A stretch of DNA of 46,794 bases from Pseudolabrys sp. Root1462 (GCF_001426945.1 NZ_LMFS01000001.1:3403643-3450436), one strand, 5' to 3'; shown: positions 10,276 through 19,861, counted from the first letter of the stretch. Translations and numbers: made by a program. Notes: generated by a model not told the origin, from the sequence alone.

Positions 10276-11391
10276 ATGACTGCCACCAAGTCCCCTTTGC
10301 GTCCCGTCCCGCGGCCCGGCGTGCTCGACATCGCCCCGTACGTCCCCGGCAAGAGCAGCGCCCCGGGCGTCGCCAAGGTCTACAAGCTGTCGTCGAACGA
10401 GAGCCCGCTCGGGCCCTCGCCGAAGGCGGTCGCGGCCTATCATGATGTCGCGGCGCGGCTCGAGGATTATCCGGACGGCTCAGTCGCCGAGTTGCGCAAC
10501 GCCATCGGCCGCGTCTTCGGTCTCGACCCGGCGCGCATCGTCTGCGGCGCGGGCTCCGACGATCTGCTCAACATGCTGGCGCAGGCCTACCTCACCGACG
10601 GCGACGAGGTGCTGTATTCGCAATACGGCTTCCTCATGTACCCGATCTATTCGCTGAGCCGCGGTGCCAAGCCGATCGCCGTGCCGGAGAAGAACTACAC
10701 CGCCGACATCGACGCCATCATCGCCGCGGTGACGCCGAAGACGCGCATCGTCTTCATCGCCAATCCGAACAACCCGACCGGCACCTATGTGCCGTTCGAC
10801 GAGATTAAGCGGCTGCACAAGGCGCTGCCGCCGAACGTCATTCTCGTGCTCGACGCGGCCTATGCCGAATACGTCCAGCGCAACGATTACGAGGCCGGCA
10901 TCGAGCTGGTCGCGACGTCTGAGAACGTCGTGATGTGCCGCACCTTCTCCAAGATCCACGGCCTCGCCGCGGTGCGCCTCGGCTGGCTCTACGGACCGGA
11001 GAACATCGTCGACGTGCTCAACCGCGTGCGCAGTCCGTTCAACGTCAACTCGGCCGCGATCAAGGCCGGTGTCGCCGCCATCGAGGACGCCGCGCACCTC
11101 GAGAGGTCGGTTGCACACAACAACGAATGGCTCGGCTGGGTCAGCGAGGAAATCATCGAACTGGGCCTCAAGGTGACGCCGAGTGTCGGCAACTTCGTGC
11201 TGATCCACTTCCCCGAGACCAAGGGCAAGACTGCGGCCGACGCCGACGCGTTTCTGACCCAGCGCGGCCTGATCCTGCGCCGGGTCGCGGGTTATGGCCT
11301 GCCGAACTGCCTGCGCATGACCGTCGGCACAGAGGAAGCCAATCGACTCGTCGTCGCCGCCCTCAAGGAGTTCATGGGGCAAGCGGCGTGA
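10276..11391 (+). CDS. hisC: Histidinol-phosphate/aromatic aminotransferase HisC
   Basis: A 371-residue fold-type I PLP aminotransferase of the HisC family. It shows [14 protein letters not shown] near the N-terminus, [10 protein letters not shown] in the middle, the PLP lysine in [15 protein letters not shown] (about residue 225) and the arginine-containing LRMTVGTEE near the end. HisC converts imidazole-acetol phosphate to histidinol phosphate. Because it lies between chorismate mutase and tyrC, overlapping the latter by 4 bases, it may act mainly as an aromatic aminotransferase on prephenate, phenylpyruvate or hydroxyphenylpyruvate. That role is inferred from context. ATG 10276 follows the upstream gene by 50 bases; the longer frame from 9844 is antiphase to the mutase gene. 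Confidence 0.95.
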   Translation: MTATKSPLRPVPRPGVLDIAPYVPGKSSAPGVAKVYKLSSNESPLGPSPKAVAAYHDVAARLEDYPDGSVAELRNAIGRVFGLDPARIVCGAGSDDLLNMLAQAYLTDGDEVLYSQYGFLMYPIYSLSRGAKPIAVPEKNYTADIDAIIAAVTPKTRIVFIANPNNPTGTYVPFDEIKRLHKALPPNVILVLDAAYAEYVQRNDYEAGIELVATSENVVMCRTFSKIHGLAAVRLGWLYGPENIVDVLNRVRSPFNVNSAAIKAGVAAIEDAAHLERSVAHNNEWLGWVSEEIIELGLKVTPSVGNFVLIHFPETKGKTAADADAFLTQRGLILRRVAGYGLPNCLRMTVGTEEANRLVVAALKEFMGQAA

Positions 11392-12359
11392 CCAAACCGG
11401 CGCCTCTCTACAACCGCCTCGCTCTCATTGGCGTCGGACTTATCGGCTCGTCGATCGCACGTGCCGCCCGCGCGCAGGGTGCCGTCGGTTCGATCGTCGC
11501 CACCGCGCGTTCGGAAGCAACGCGCCGCCGCGTCGCCGAACTCGGCATCGCCGATCAGGTGGTCGAAACCAATGAAGCCGCGGTCGAAGGCGCCGATCTT
11601 GTCATCGTCTGCATTCCCGTCGGCGCCTGCGGCGCTGTCGCGAAGGACATCGCGCCGCATCTGATGGCGGGCGCCACCGTATCCGACGTCGGCTCGGTCA
11701 AGGGCTCGATCGTGCGCGACATGGGCCCGCACATTCCCAAGGGCGTGCATTTCGTGCCCGCGCATCCGGTCGCCGGCACCGAATATTCCGGGCCGGACGC
11801 CGGCTTTGCCGAACTGTTCGTCAATCGCTGGTGCATCCTGACGCCACCACCGGGCCAGGATCAGGCCGCGGTCGACAAGCTTGCGGCGTTCTGGAAGCTG
11901 TTGGGGGCCAATGTCGAGACGATGGCGCCGGATCACCACGACCTGGTGCTCGCGGTCACGAGCCACTTGCCGCATCTCATCGCCTATACGATCGTCGGCA
12001 CCGCCGACGAACTGGAAACGGTGACGCGCTCGGAAGTGCTGAAATTCTCGGCCGGCGGCTTTCGCGACTTCACGCGCATCGCCGCGTCCGATCCGACGAT
12101 GTGGCGCGACATCTTCGTCACCAACAAGGACGCCGTGCTGGAGATGCTCGGCCGCTTCAACGAAGACATCTCGATGCTCACCAAGGCGATCCGCAACGGC
12201 GACGGCCAGACCTTGTTCGATCACTTCACGCGCACGCGCGCCATCCGCAAGGGCATCGTGCAGATCGGCCAGGATTCCGCCGTTCCCGACTTCGGCCGCA
12301 CCCATGCGGGGCTGCCGCACGAGCCGCTGCCCAAACCCTACGCGCCTGACGAAAGCTGA
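11388..12359 (+). CDS. tyrC: Prephenate/arogenate dehydrogenase
   Basis: A 323-residue NAD(P)-dependent dehydrogenase. The Rossmann motif [13 protein letters not shown] lies near the N-terminus, followed by SDVGSVKG, the substrate-binding [11 protein letters not shown] and ending in the helical dimerisation domain ([23 protein letters not shown]). It oxidatively decarboxylates prephenate or arogenate in tyrosine synthesis. The start is a GTG at 11388, inside the hisC stop (GTGA overlap), so the two are translationally coupled. The frame upstream of this is the shadow of hisC. With the chorismate mutase it forms a short aromatic amino acid operon. Confidence 0.95.
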   Translation: MTKPAPLYNRLALIGVGLIGSSIARAARAQGAVGSIVATARSEATRRRVAELGIADQVVETNEAAVEGADLVIVCIPVGACGAVAKDIAPHLMAGATVSDVGSVKGSIVRDMGPHIPKGVHFVPAHPVAGTEYSGPDAGFAELFVNRWCILTPPPGQDQAAVDKLAAFWKLLGANVETMAPDHHDLVLAVTSHLPHLIAYTIVGTADELETVTRSEVLKFSAGGFRDFTRIAASDPTMWRDIFVTNKDAVLEMLGRFNEDISMLTKAIRNGDGQTLFDHFTRTRAIRKGIVQIGQDSAVPDFGRTHAGLPHEPLPKPYAPDES

Positions 12360-12371
12360 TCGGCCGAGACC

Positions 12372-12893
12372 ATGGCGGACGCCCTCACCATCCGGCGCTT
12401 CGCGAACACCGACGCGCCGGCGGTGCGCGACCTCTTCATTCGCGTCAACAGGCTGCTCGCGCCGCCGCAGATGAAGGATGCGTTTGAAACCTACGTCGCC
12501 TCGGCCATCGCCGAGGAGATCGGCCGCATCGCCGAATACTACGCCGCGCGGCGAGGTTCGTTCTGGGTAGCGGAGGACAGCGGCCGCCTCGCCGGCATGT
12601 TCGGCCTGGAGACGGCAGAGCCGGGTGACGCGATGGAGTTGCGCCGGATGTATGTGGAGCCGGAACTGCGCAGGCAGGGAATTGCTCGGACCATGCTGGC
12701 GTTCGCGGAGAACGAATGCCGGCGGCTCGGCATGAAACGTCTCGAATTGAGCACGTCAGAGCTGCAGGATGCCGCGCTCGGCCTCTATCGCGCCAGCGGC
12801 TATCGCCTCGATCGCGAGGAACTGGCCGCCTCGGTCAGCAACAAAACCGTCGGCGGCGGCATCCGCCGATTCTATTTCAGCAAGACGCTCTGA
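12372..12893 (+). CDS. GNAT-family N-acetyltransferase
   Basis: A 173-residue acetyltransferase. The acetyl-CoA binding motif A is visible as RRMYVEPELRRQGIARTML (about 95-115), followed by the ELST and ALGLYRASGY segments of motif B. The donor is acetyl-CoA; the acceptor is unknown. It starts with ATG 12372, 12 bases after the tyrC stop, and may be co-transcribed with the aromatic genes, although this does not reveal its substrate. The stop lies one base before the convergent LysE gene stop. Confidence 0.9.
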   Translation: MADALTIRRFANTDAPAVRDLFIRVNRLLAPPQMKDAFETYVASAIAEEIGRIAEYYAARRGSFWVAEDSGRLAGMFGLETAEPGDAMELRRMYVEPELRRQGIARTMLAFAENECRRLGMKRLELSTSELQDAALGLYRASGYRLDREELAASVSNKTVGGGIRRFYFSKTL

Positions 12894-12894
12894 T

Positions 12895-13506
12895 TTATCG
12901 CGACGCGAACGCCAGCTTGGCGCCGAGCGCGACGAAGGCGGCGGCGAACGACCGCCGCATCCAGGCCATGACACGCGGCCGGGTGACGACGTGATCGCGC
13001 ACCGAGGCGGCGAACAGCCCGTAGACGACGAAGACCGCAAAGGTCATCAGCATGAAGACCGCGCTGAGTTCGAGCATGCGCGCGACCGGCTGCGCCTCGC
13101 TGGCACTGACGAACAGTGGCAGGAAGGCGAGAAAGAAGATCGACAGTTTCGGATTGAGAATGTTGATCAGAATGCCTTTGACGGCGATCGACACGGCGGT
13201 GCGGCGATCCGTGTCGCCGGCGACACGCAGGGCGCCGTGTTCACGCAGCGTGCCCCAGGCCATATAGAGCAGATAGGCGCAGCCCGCGTATTTGAAGACC
13301 TCGAAGGCGAGCGCGCTGGTGTGCAGCAGCGCGGCGAGCCCGAGGATGGCCGCGGCCATATGCGGCACGATGCCCAGCGTGCAGCCGAAGGCGGCGGCGA
13401 TGCTCGCCTTGCCGCCGCGCGAGAGCCCGGCCGCCAGCGTATAAAGTACGCCCGTGCCCGGCGAGATGACGACGATGAACGACGTGATCAGGAATTCGAG
13501 CGACAT
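12895..13506 (-). CDS. LysE/RhtB-family amino acid exporter
   Basis: A 203-residue inner-membrane protein with about six hydrophobic segments. It shows the family pattern ISPGTGVLYTLAAGLSRGG near the N-terminus, AWGTLR in the middle and NPKLSIFFLAFLPLF after the second pair of helices. LysE/RhtB carriers export amino acids such as lysine, homoserine or threonine; the substrate is not predictable. An in-frame start at 13524 exists, but ATG 13506 has GGGGGAGG at 8-base spacing. The gene is convergent with the acetyltransferase gene; the next 121 bases contain no further gene. Confidence 0.92.
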   Translation of the reverse strand: MSLEFLITSFIVVISPGTGVLYTLAAGLSRGGKASIAAAFGCTLGIVPHMAAAILGLAALLHTSALAFEVFKYAGCAYLLYMAWGTLREHGALRVAGDTDRRTAVSIAVKGILINILNPKLSIFFLAFLPLFVSASEAQPVARMLELSAVFMLMTFAVFVVYGLFAASVRDHVVTRPRVMAWMRRSFAAAFVALGAKLAFASR

Positions 13507-13627
13507 ACCGCCGGCCTCCCCCATGGATCCGGCGCAAGGTTAGCGCAGGGTCGCGCAAAGCGGGACCCGATTTCTGACAATCAGCGTTTCGAAGCGGCCG
13601 GTGCGCCCGTCCGGAAAGCGGCAATAA

Positions 13628-14755
13628 CTAGAACAGTGCCGGGCTGTCGCCGAGCGGGATCGGTCCAAGGAACATGCGGCCGTCGTCAAAACGCAGCGGC
13701 AGCGAGACCGCGGGCCGGCCCTCGAGTGTGGTCTTGCGACCGAGCAAATTGATGCCGGTGGCGAGATTGGCGCCGACCTGCTGCTTGGCCGCCTGGCCGA
13801 GCCCCGGCGACAACCGGTCAAGCGCGCCGGCCAACCGATCGACCGAGGGCGAGGCCTGCACCATCTGTTCCGCGTTGATCGACTTGAGGAATGGCTCGAG
13901 GCCGGCGACCGTCAGGTCGAGCTGACCCTGCAGGCGGCCGGCGGCGCTGATCGACAGGTTGCCGGTGCCGACCGCCAGAGTTTCGCCCTGCACCGCGCGC
14001 GCCTCGGTAATCTCGATGCGGCCGTTATTGGCGGCGATTTCGCGGAACCGCTCGGACCATGGCTTCGGCGCGAAGTCCGTGAGGCCGCGAAACACCGTGT
14101 CGAACACGGCGTCGACCGGCTGTGCCGCCAGCGCCGGGACGCCGGGCGCGAAAGCCCCGCGGGTTCGCACCGCGACTTCGAGCACCGGGTGGTCGCTGAC
14201 CAGCCCCTCGAGCAGGCGGCCGTGCAATTCGAGATGCTCGGCGCGCAGCAGCGGATGCGGCGCCGAGCCATTGAGCGCGTCAAGCGCCGGCTTGTCGAAA
14301 ACCAGCGACACGCGCTCGGGCGCCGCCGGGGTGCCACGCACGCTCGACTGGAACAGCGCCCAGTTCATCGTCAGTTCCGGCGGCTTGCCGGGCGACGCGA
14401 TGGTGAGCGGCCCCTGGAATTCGCTGATCAGAAGCGTGGGCTGATAGACCTGCGAGACCACCAGCACGCCGCCGAGTTCGGCCTTTATGGGCGGACGGCT
14501 GTTCTCGAACAGGGCGGTCGCGCTCTGGCAGGCAAACTCGAAGCGGAACGGAAAACCGCCGACGCTTTCCTTGCCGCATTGGTAGAGGCGGCCGGACTTG
14601 GCTTCGCGTGCGCGCCAGCCTTCGAGCGCCGTCTGCGCCTTGCCGGCGGCGACGTACCAGAAGGCGCACCAGCCGCCGATGAGGACGGCGACCAGAACGA
14701 GAAGCACGACATAGCGCCGCGAGGCCGGGCGGCGGACGGGTTCGGATGATGTCAT
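13628..14755 (-). CDS. DUF2125 domain-containing membrane-anchored protein
   Basis: A 375-residue protein with one N-terminal transmembrane anchor (YVVLLVLVAVLIGGWCAFW, about residues 14-32) and a long periplasmic domain of the DUF2125 type, widespread in Hyphomicrobiales. A conserved-looking YQCGKESVGGFPFRFEFACQ follows the anchor and carries two cysteines that could form a disulfide. The function of the family is unknown; a role in the envelope is inferred from its topology. ATG 14755 opens MTSSEPVRRPASRR; an upstream in-frame start at 14779 adds eight residues. Neither has a clear ribosome-binding site. It is divergent from the ChaC gene across 193 bases in which I see no other gene. Confidence 0.85.
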   Translation of the reverse strand: MTSSEPVRRPASRRYVVLLVLVAVLIGGWCAFWYVAAGKAQTALEGWRAREAKSGRLYQCGKESVGGFPFRFEFACQSATALFENSRPPIKAELGGVLVVSQVYQPTLLISEFQGPLTIASPGKPPELTMNWALFQSSVRGTPAAPERVSLVFDKPALDALNGSAPHPLLRAEHLELHGRLLEGLVSDHPVLEVAVRTRGAFAPGVPALAAQPVDAVFDTVFRGLTDFAPKPWSERFREIAANNGRIEITEARAVQGETLAVGTGNLSISAAGRLQGQLDLTVAGLEPFLKSINAEQMVQASPSVDRLAGALDRLSPGLGQAAKQQVGANLATGINLLGRKTTLEGRPAVSLPLRFDDGRMFLGPIPLGDSPALF

Positions 14756-14948
14756 GAGGGGAATTGTGAAACCTGCCAATTGAGGCGCTTCTGCGCCCCT
14801 GTCTCTGCGTCCTCTTTGCGCAGGCGCGGCGCGAACTCAAGGCCGATTCGGCGCCCGGTGAAACTTTCTCCGGAAGGCCCATTGCGCCGGTCAGGCCCGC
14901 TTGGTACGCGACCGCCCGGTCCGCGCCTTACCGGTATCCGATTAGCAT

Positions 14949-15509
14949 ATGACACCTCCGCCTTCAGACGACAGTGGCGAGCTCTGGGTCTTCGGCTATG
15001 GGTCGTTGATGTGGCGGCCCGGCTTCGAGGCGCTGGAACGGCGCCAGGCGCGGCTGGTCGGCGCCCATCGCGCGCTCTGCGTATACTCCTTCGTCCATCG
15101 CGGCACGCCGGAGAAGCCCGGCCTCGTCCTCGGCCTCGACCGCGGCGGCAACTGCCGGGGCATCGCCTACCGGGTGGCGGCCGAGAAGCGCGAGGAGACC
15201 ATCGCCTATCTGCGCTCCCGCGAGCAGGTCACCATGGTTTATCGCGAGGCCTGGCGGCGGGTCTGGCTCGACGACGATCCGCAAAACAACGTCCGGGCCC
15301 TGTGCTACGTGGTCGATCGCGGCCACGAGCAATATGCCGGCCAGCTGTCCATTGCAGAGCAGCTCCACTATTGCCGGCAAGGCCATGGTCGGTCCGGCGC
15401 CAACCGCGATTACGTCATCGCCACGGTCGCCGAACTGGAGAGCCTCGGGGTGCGCGATCGCGACCTCCACCTCCTGGCGCAGCAGCTCAAGGGCGCGCAC
15501 GAAGCCTGA
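14949..15509 (+). CDS. ChaC-type glutathione gamma-glutamylcyclotransferase
   Basis: A 186-residue enzyme with the cyclotransferase fold: VFGYGSLMWRPGF at the start (about 14-26) and the catalytic glutamate in LRSREQVTMVYRE (about 95). ChaC proteins cleave glutathione to 5-oxoproline and cysteinyl-glycine. The length and motif positions match the family. It starts at ATG 14949. Its stop lies 6 bases before the stop of the convergent acyltransferase gene, so nothing intervenes. Confidence 0.93.
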   Translation: MTPPPSDDSGELWVFGYGSLMWRPGFEALERRQARLVGAHRALCVYSFVHRGTPEKPGLVLGLDRGGNCRGIAYRVAAEKREETIAYLRSREQVTMVYREAWRRVWLDDDPQNNVRALCYVVDRGHEQYAGQLSIAEQLHYCRQGHGRSGANRDYVIATVAELESLGVRDRDLHLLAQQLKGAHEA

Positions 15510-15515
15510 GCCCGA

Positions 15516-16253
15516 TCAGGACCTTTGCGCCATGTCGCGGCGGCCCTCTTCGATCAGCCGCGCGGTGGCGGTTTCGATGCCCGATTGCAGCCGGTCAAAG
15601 AAGGTTTCCTCGTCGAGCCCGGCCGGAATGACGTCCAGAATTTCGACGATCACGGTTCCCGGAAAACGCCGCAGCGTGCGGCGCGGCCAGAACAACCCGG
15701 AATTCAGCGCGATCGGCAGGCATGGAACGCCGGCCTTCTTGTAGATGTGGGCGACGCCGTACTTGTAACGCGGCTCGGCCCCGGCCGGCCGGCGGGTGCC
15801 TTCCGGAAAAATGATGAGCTGGCGATTCTGCGTCAGTTCATAACGCGCCCGCTCGGCCATCGCGCGCAGCGCCGCGGCGCCACGGCCGCGATCGACCGGC
15901 ACCATGCGCCCCTTGATCGTGAACCAGCCGAAGATCGGAATCCATTGCAGTTCGCGTTTGAGGATGAAAACCGGATTCGGAAACAAGGTGACGAGCGCGA
16001 AGGTCTCCCATGCCGACTGATGCTTCGAAGCGACCAGAAGTGAGCCCTGCGGAATTTTCTCGCGACCGCGGATTTCAACCTTGATGTCGCAGATGACGCG
16101 CAACAGCACCAGATTGATCTTGCCCCAGATCCGCGCGATCTCGACGATGCCCCAATACGGCATGAAGAACGTCGGCAGCGCGAGCACGAGCCACAGCGCC
16201 GTGTTGAGATAGAACGCCACGTTGAAAACGATGGAGCGGACGAGGATCAGCAC
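15516..16253 (-). CDS. plsC: 1-acyl-sn-glycerol-3-phosphate acyltransferase (PlsC-like)
   Basis: A 245-residue membrane-bound acyltransferase in phospholipid synthesis. The N-terminus is hydrophobic (about 10-35), followed by the acceptor motif KHQSAWETF (an HX4E variant of HX4D), VPVDRGRG, the FPEGTRRPAG motif and the final PGTVIVEILDVIP segment. It transfers an acyl chain to lysophosphatidic acid. The open frame reaches 16310, but a GTG at 16253 (VLILVRSIVFN) is preferred: it lies 13 bases after the YdcF stop and has AAGGA upstream. It probably forms an operon with the YdcF gene. Confidence 0.92.
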   Translation of the reverse strand: MLILVRSIVFNVAFYLNTALWLVLALPTFFMPYWGIVEIARIWGKINLVLLRVICDIKVEIRGREKIPQGSLLVASKHQSAWETFALVTLFPNPVFILKRELQWIPIFGWFTIKGRMVPVDRGRGAAALRAMAERARYELTQNRQLIIFPEGTRRPAGAEPRYKYGVAHIYKKAGVPCLPIALNSGLFWPRRTLRRFPGTVIVEILDVIPAGLDEETFFDRLQSGIETATARLIEEGRRDMAQRS

Positions 16254-16266
16254 GAGCGGACGGTCC

Positions 16267-16878
16267 TTACGGGGCGGTATCCGGATCGAGGCGCATCCGG
16301 ACCAGCGCAAACAAATATTTCAGATATTCGGCCGCAAGAAACCGCGCGGTGCCTATATTTTCCCACCACGGCTTGTTTCTCACCGTTTCCGACATCACCG
16401 GATAAGCGATGAGCCGGACATCGGGCAACTGATGCTCGATTTCAGCCATGGCCCGCGGCATGTGCCAGTTCGAGGTCACGACGATCAAAGAAGTAAAATT
16501 ATGCTCGCGCGTCCAGCGCCTCGTCTCCAGCGCATTGCCGAAAGTATTGAGCGCGGAGCGGTCGAGGTCGATGCAGCAGGTAAAGTACTTCGAATAGAGC
16601 GGTGTCAGCCGTGCAATCTCGCTCGCGGATGTTGCGCGGTGCACGCCGGTGATGAGCAGGCGCTTGCCGCGATCGGCCGCCAGCAATTCGATGGCGTCGG
16701 GAATGCGCGGTGCCGCGCCGGTCAGCGCGACGATGCCATCCGCACCGCGATCCAGCATCACTTCCTCGCTCGCGATCTGCGAGGCAAACCAGAAAAAGCC
16801 GGCGGTCAGCGCCAATCCGCCGACGACCGCGGTCAACATGGTCAAAAAGCCGATCCAGCGAGCAAAACCTGCAAACAT
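16267..16878 (-). CDS. YdcF-family (DUF218/ElyC-SanA-like) membrane protein
   Basis: A 203-residue protein with one N-terminal transmembrane helix (about 10-33) and a DUF218/YdcF domain. Conserved features are GIVALTGAAPRI, RLLITGVH, NTFGNALETRRW and VVTSNWHMPRAM. Relatives such as ElyC and SanA act at the envelope in peptidoglycan or lipid carrier metabolism, but the reaction is unknown. It lies 13 bases upstream of plsC on the same strand, so the two are probably co-transcribed, which fits an envelope role. The 129 bases between it and ftsX hold no gene. Confidence 0.9.
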   Translation of the reverse strand: MFAGFARWIGFLTMLTAVVGGLALTAGFFWFASQIASEEVMLDRGADGIVALTGAAPRIPDAIELLAADRGKRLLITGVHRATSASEIARLTPLYSKYFTCCIDLDRSALNTFGNALETRRWTREHNFTSLIVVTSNWHMPRAMAEIEHQLPDVRLIAYPVMSETVRNKPWWENIGTARFLAAEYLKYLFALVRMRLDPDTAP

Positions 16879-17007
16879 TCGTCGTCAACCCAATCGCGCC
16901 GCAGACGGCATAGCACTATTGCCCGGGCCTGATCTACGCGCAAAACCGGCGCGAACAAGCCGAGAAAAACGCCACGATTGCCACCGGTGATTGGCCGCTG
17001 TCATCGT

Positions 17008-17973
17008 CTAGTCAATGGCATCAAGCGTCCGGTTGACCGTGTGCCGCGACGTGAGCGCGGTCACGAGTGCACTGAGCACGATCTGACCCAGCACTGCGAC
17101 GTAACCGAACAGGCCCAGAGAAAACGAGCCGAACAAAGCCGCGCTCTGGTCGCCAGCGGCGCTGCCGGCGGTCCAGCGTCCGATCAGGGCTGCGATCAGG
17201 AAAATCAGAATCGCCGCGCCGCCGCCGATCGCTCCGCCTTGCAATCCCATCACCAAAAAGTGGCGCTGGAAATTGTTCGCGATGAATCCGTTCTTGGCGC
17301 CGACCAGATGCAGCACTTCGATAACGTTCCTGTTCGTCGCCATGGCGCCGCGGGTCGCGAAGGTCACCGACAACACCGTCGCGGCGACGATCAGGATCAG
17401 AATTGTGATGCCGCCGCCGACGACGGATCTTGCCATGGCGCGCATCCTATCGATCCAGCCGCGGTGATCGTCGAGCATCGCCCCCGGCGCCTGCGCCGCG
17501 AGCACACGGTTGAGCTGCGCCATGTCGGCGCCGGCGCCGGCGGCAAGCCGCAGCACGATCAGCCGCGGGATCGGCAGTTCGTTGAGGCTGAGGCCGTTGC
17601 CGAGCCACGGCTCGAGCAGCTTGCTCGACTCTTCCTTGCTGAAGACGCGGACGTCGGCGATGCCGGGAAAGCTTCGCGCAGCCGCGGCCGCCTTGTCGAC
17701 GACGTCATCGGTATCGCGGCCCGGCGCCGGCACCACCTGGATCGTGACTTCGCGCGCGACGTCGGCCTGCCATTCGCCGGCGGCCTGGCCGACAAGAATC
17801 ACGGCGCCGGTGGTGAGCGAGGCCAGAAACGTCATGATGGCGACGACGGCGATCAGTGCGCTGCCGGCGATCGAGTTACGCGGCACCACCGGCGTTTCGA
17901 ATCGCGGTTTCGCCTGCACCGCGGCGCGCGGCGATAATGTGGGGTCATGCCTGGCTTCGTCCGCGACCGCCAT
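17008..17973 (-). CDS. ftsX: Cell division ABC transporter permease FtsX
   Basis: A 321-residue inner-membrane protein with four transmembrane segments: one after a short cytoplasmic N-terminus (SALIAVVAIMTFLASL), a large periplasmic loop with the FtsX extracellular domain (VTIQVVPAPGRDTDD, RVFSKEESSKLL), and three C-terminal helices. With FtsE it transmits ATP hydrolysis across the membrane to peptidoglycan hydrolases at the division site. ATG 17973 follows the ftsE stop by two bases, so translation is coupled; an alternative TTG at 17979 overlaps ftsE. It is somewhat longer at the N-terminus than some FtsX proteins. Confidence 0.95.
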   Translation of the reverse strand: MAVADEARHDPTLSPRAAVQAKPRFETPVVPRNSIAGSALIAVVAIMTFLASLTTGAVILVGQAAGEWQADVAREVTIQVVPAPGRDTDDVVDKAAAAARSFPGIADVRVFSKEESSKLLEPWLGNGLSLNELPIPRLIVLRLAAGAGADMAQLNRVLAAQAPGAMLDDHRGWIDRMRAMARSVVGGGITILILIVAATVLSVTFATRGAMATNRNVIEVLHLVGAKNGFIANNFQRHFLVMGLQGGAIGGGAAILIFLIAALIGRWTAGSAAGDQSAALFGSFSLGLFGYVAVLGQIVLSALVTALTSRHTVNRTLDAID

Positions 17974-17975
17974 GT

Positions 17976-18635
17976 TCAATCGTAAATATGCAGCCGGCCG
18001 TCGTGCAACACGAGGCGGCGGGCGTCGTACTGGTCCATCAGCGCGATGTCATGCGTTGCGATCACCACCGATGTTCCGGACTTGTTGAGCTCGATGAAGA
18101 GGCGCAACAGGCGCTGCGCCAGACTCGGATCGACGTTACCGGTCGGCTCGTCGGCCAGCAGCAGTTGCGGCCGCGCGATCACCGCGCGGGCAATCGCGGC
18201 GCGCTGCTTCTCGCCGCCGGACAGCACCGGCGGCAGCGCCCACATGCGGTCGCCGAGATCGACCCAGTTCAGCAATTCGATCACCTCGTCGCGGTAGCTG
18301 TCTTCCGGGCGGCCCATGACGCGCAACGGCAGCGCCACGTTCTCGTAGGTCGTCATGTGGTCGAGCAAGCGGAAATCCTGGAACACGATGCCGATGCGGC
18401 GGCGCAGCGTCGCCACGGCATCCTTGGATAGTGTCGCGACATCGTGGCCGAACTGCGTGACGAGCCCGCGGGTCGGCTTGAGCGAGAGAAACAGCAGCTT
18501 GAGCAACGAGGTCTTGCCGGCCCCCGAGGGCCCGGTCAGGAACTGGAAGGAGTGGGGCTCGATACGGAAGGTCAGGTCGCGCAGCACTTCGGGCCCCAGC
18601 CCGTAGCGCAAGCCCACATTTTCGAATCGGACCAC
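17976..18635 (-). CDS. ftsE: Cell division ATP-binding protein FtsE
   Basis: A 219-residue ABC ATPase partner of FtsX. Walker A is GPSGAGKTS (about 35-43), the signature is LSGGEKQRAAIARA, Walker B is LLLADEPTGNVD, and a conserved histidine follows in VVIATHD. The N-terminal VRFENVGLRYG is typical. It lies immediately before ftsX with a two-base gap. The 255 bases upstream, shared with the divergent MJ0042 gene, must hold promoters for both strands; I see AT-rich patches there but no convincing -35/-10 pair. Confidence 0.97.
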   Translation of the reverse strand: MVRFENVGLRYGLGPEVLRDLTFRIEPHSFQFLTGPSGAGKTSLLKLLFLSLKPTRGLVTQFGHDVATLSKDAVATLRRRIGIVFQDFRLLDHMTTYENVALPLRVMGRPEDSYRDEVIELLNWVDLGDRMWALPPVLSGGEKQRAAIARAVIARPQLLLADEPTGNVDPSLAQRLLRLFIELNKSGTSVVIATHDIALMDQYDARRLVLHDGRLHIYD

Positions 18636-18890
18636 GCCCGCCTCCGCTTCGTCCCATGCGAGCCGTCCAACCTGGCCCGAAGCTTGCGCCCCGCCGGTCC
18701 GCCCCGCCCCGGGCTGATCGGCCGCGCACCTGCGCGTTAACTCTCGGTTTTACAGGAGAATCGCGCGACCGCCATAGGCCGGGTCGGGCAAAAGTGCGCC
18801 TCCGGCCCGGCCAAAGAGGGCCCCGCATGGTTTCCGGTCCATTAACGGTCGGCTGATAGCTTCTGGGGGCCGAATAAGCCGCAGAACCGT

Positions 18891-19853
18891 ATGTTGATCG
18901 TCTGTCCCAGCTGCGCGACCTCCTACATGATCGAACCGGCCTCGGTCGGCCCGAACGGCCGCGCCGTGCGCTGTGCGCGCTGCCGCTCGACCTGGTTCGT
19001 CAGTCCGTCGAAGACGGCCGAAACGCCGAACGTGTCGGCCTTCGTCAACGGCGTCATCGCCGAGGCCGAAGCGGAGGCACAGAACGGCAACATCGAGTCG
19101 GCGCCGCCGGTATTCGACTCTTCGCCGAGCACTGCGCCCGAACCGCCCGCAGAGGAGCCGCCTTCGCTGGCGCCGCGGTCGGACGCAGCCTTCGAACCGC
19201 AAGCCGGCGAACCGTCACACGAACCGCAGGCTTACGAAACCCAAACCGAACAGCAGGCCGACGGCGCCCCACCGGTCTTTGCCGACGACGGCTCGATGCC
19301 GCCGATGGTCGCTGATGCGCCGTCGCTGGTTCCGGACGGCGACTCCGACGACACCGCCAATTATGCGGCGCGGCGCGCCCGCATGCGGGCCAAGCAGCAG
19401 AAGAACCGGCGCAACACGCGCTGGACCGCCCTGATCCTGATCCTGTTCGCCGTGAACATCGCGATCATCGCCGGGCGGCACAAGATCGTACGTTACCTGC
19501 CTCAGACTGCGTCGCTGTTCGCTTCGATCGGTCTGCCGGTCAATCTGCGGAATCTCGAGTTCGACAACATCAAGATCTCGAAGGAAATGCAGGACGGCGT
19601 CAGCATCCTGATCATCGAAGGCAAGATCGTGAACACCGTCGGCAGCGCGACCGACGTGCCGCGCTTGCGCTTTGCCGCGCGTAATGCCTCGGGCCAGGAA
19701 GTCTACACCTGGAGCATGCAGGCAACACGCAGCATCCTCGGGCCCGGCGAAAGCCTGCCTTTCGTCAGCCGCCTCGCCGCGCCGCCGGCCGATGCCGTCG
19801 ATATCCTGGTGCGTTTCTTCACCAAGCAGGATGCCGCGAGCGGGCTGAAGTAG
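18891..19853 (+). CDS. MJ0042-type zinc-ribbon and DUF3426 membrane protein
   Basis: A 320-residue protein. The N-terminus is an MJ0042 zinc ribbon with C5, C8, C28 and C31 (CPSC...CARC). A long acidic, proline-, glutamine- and alanine-rich disordered region follows (about 45-165), then a basic stretch, one transmembrane helix (TALILILFAVNIAIIAG, about 180-197) and a C-terminal DUF3426-like beta domain. The arrangement places the zinc ribbon in the cytoplasm and the beta domain in the periplasm. Such proteins are common in Hyphomicrobiales beside ftsE, and their role is unknown; a regulatory or scaffold role is inferred only from domain layout. It starts at ATG 18891. Confidence 0.88.
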   Translation: MLIVCPSCATSYMIEPASVGPNGRAVRCARCRSTWFVSPSKTAETPNVSAFVNGVIAEAEAEAQNGNIESAPPVFDSSPSTAPEPPAEEPPSLAPRSDAAFEPQAGEPSHEPQAYETQTEQQADGAPPVFADDGSMPPMVADAPSLVPDGDSDDTANYAARRARMRAKQQKNRRNTRWTALILILFAVNIAIIAGRHKIVRYLPQTASLFASIGLPVNLRNLEFDNIKISKEMQDGVSILIIEGKIVNTVGSATDVPRLRFAARNASGQEVYTWSMQATRSILGPGESLPFVSRLAAPPADAVDILVRFFTKQDAASGLK

Positions 19854-19861
19854 CCGGCGCG

